From NCBI GenBank assembly GCA_015039365.1, contig WION01000432.1, positions 1-44,688 on the forward strand: DNA of 44,688 bases, in the 5' to 3' direction. Below the pieces are notes generated by a model. That model did not search any database and was not told where the DNA came from. It saw only the letters and a program-made list of their open reading frames with translations. Source of the stretch: Amanita rubescens. Taxonomy: Eukaryota; Basidiomycota; Agaricomycetes; Agaricales; Amanitaceae. Position 1 is the stretch's first letter. Every line of letters starts with the position of its first letter. This document shows, piece by piece, positions 43,816-44,688 of this stretch. The position numbers and the translations under genes are program-made.

Positions 43816-44688
43816 CACAATCAGTATGCAGTCTATTTACTCACCACAACTCGTAATTCTCCTTAACAATGTTGAGGTCTCCCGTAATTGTTTCCCATAC
43901 AACGTGGATGATGCCCATAAGGTCGATGATGGTGGTGAAACAGTGGGATGACCACCTTCAACTGGTCGCGAGTTCTCTCTGATGTCGCTATGACATTCTT
44001 GAGGTGGCCCATGACGCTGTAGAGTAAAATGCATCAGCATAGGTAGAATGAACGGCGGCATGTGAATACATACATGGCAAGTTTCCCCTGCGGCAACCGC
44101 ATCGCGAATCATCTCAATAAAGTTTGCCCCGGTTCAACACCACATCGCAACGGCGAGCTCTCCTTGACCAACAACCAATGAAGCAATCGCAATAGCGGTA
44201 AAGACAACTCCAAGTATCTCTTCTATGATACCGCTCGCTTTGGCCGAATCGTATTCTCTTTGAGCGTCGTCGAGAGCCACTTGTTTATCGGCAATGGATT
44301 TGTTGATCTGGTAGGTAATATTTCAATTACACTCCCGTAACGCGAGGGTCACTCACTTCTTCAAGATTTTTACTAAAAACATCTAACCATCCTTCAAAAA
44401 CAACCAATAGCGCTTGTGTGTCGGCTGCTATTTTCTTCGCATCTTTTCCGTATTTCTAGGGGGGGGGGGGGGGGGGGGGGAAATTGATCTGGTTCCTTGA
44501 AAAGACCAATAATCAACGAACCATAACAAGCGGAAGGTTAGTATTCAAGAAATCTTGTAGTGTCAATCCTTCCGGTTTATCAACTGCAGGAAAGGCAAGC
44601 TGTCGAAAGATTGGGTTAGAAAAGATACGCAAGGTATAGACTGTTAATACCTTTTGCAGTAGCGCGTACGCATCTAGCCCCCTCACAA
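43816..44688 (-). pseudogene. Helical-hairpin family unit upstream of C, broken and cut by the window edge
   Basis: Minus-strand exon-like pieces in order: near 44666-44650; about 44597-44520 (donor GTTCGT); 44457-44357, after the poly-C tract; then about 44311-44090 with a long helix and a hydrophobic segment (GIIEEILGVVFTAIAIASLV). Three problems mark it as broken: an in-frame TGA at 44136-44134 just past the hydrophobic segment; a frame change around the T run at 43938-43940; and a last donor (about 43844) whose phase does not match the acceptor at 43769. The first exons lie outside the window. It may be the N-terminal half of a two-unit gene with C. Confidence 0.6.
44459..44480. repeat. 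22-nt G homopolymer, a poly-C tract at a 3' splice site on the minus strand
   Basis: Twenty-two consecutive G on the plus strand. On the minus strand, which is the coding sense here, this is C22 followed directly by TAG and an open exon, so it serves as the polypyrimidine tract of an acceptor at 44458. The exact length may be affected by sequencing or assembly. Confidence 0.85.

Noticed and set aside
1..44688. tRNA, rRNA or a complete transposon
   Set aside because: No cloverleaf with A/B boxes, no rRNA-like conserved core, and no transposase, reverse transcriptase or paired long terminal repeats were recognised by eye; a covariance-model or repeat search could still find short elements.

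Overview
This is a stretch of a filamentous fungal genome, most likely a basidiomycete of the Agaricomycetes. The genes are cut by many 44-75 bp introns with CTRAY-type branch sites, conserved fungal housekeeping genes are present (CAND1, the Rps3 arginine methyltransferase SFM1, proline dehydrogenase), and these sit next to lineage-specific families (ARM-repeat giants, small secreted proteins, a Crinkler, HNH and PD-(D/E)XK nuclease-like genes). Most exon models below were worked out by hand. For the main genes, splice sites, reading phase and total length all agree, and this internal consistency is the main evidence.

Layout. 1-5.3 kb: tail of an unknown gene, then an 11-exon, 1512-residue ARM/HEAT-repeat protein on the minus strand. 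5.35-5.9 kb: a 121-residue coiled-coil gene just upstream of it. 6.4-9.5 kb: a 1000-residue disordered protein. 9.6-10.6 kb: SFM1. 10.9-15.5 kb: three paralogous small secreted protein genes (+, -, +) that share a 5' leader motif and a signal peptide but little else, set among decayed exon/intron-like repeats; a fourth relict lies at 24.6 kb. 17.8-19.8 kb: a secreted, internally repeated Cys-rich protein. 20.5-23.2 kb: a divergent pair, a PD-(D/E)XK-like gene and an HNH-like gene. 23.6-24.4 kb: a kinase-like gene. 24.8-29.3 kb: CAND1. 29.4-31.3 kb: proline dehydrogenase with one apparent frameshift and two GC-AG introns.

31.7-44.7 kb is an unstable accessory block. It holds at least five copies or relics of an undescribed family of alpha-helical proteins with a central hydrophobic hairpin. 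The copies lie on both strands, some intact (328 and 300 residues) and some broken. An ancestral unit [proline dehydrogenase, helical gene A, minisatellite, helical gene B] was duplicated. The second copy (39.4-42.05 kb) keeps an intact helical B gene but only scraps of the first two genes. A complete Crinkler gene (Ubl-like header, P-loop NTPase, PD-(D/E)XK-like nuclease; 692 residues) sits between the two units.

Genome-wide oddities visible here are frequent 5' splice sites with a pyrimidine at +3 (GTCAGT, GTCCGT, GTTCGT), micro-exons of 6-10 nt, and a 22-nt homopolymer used as a polypyrimidine tract. No tRNA, rRNA, CRISPR array or complete transposon was recognised.
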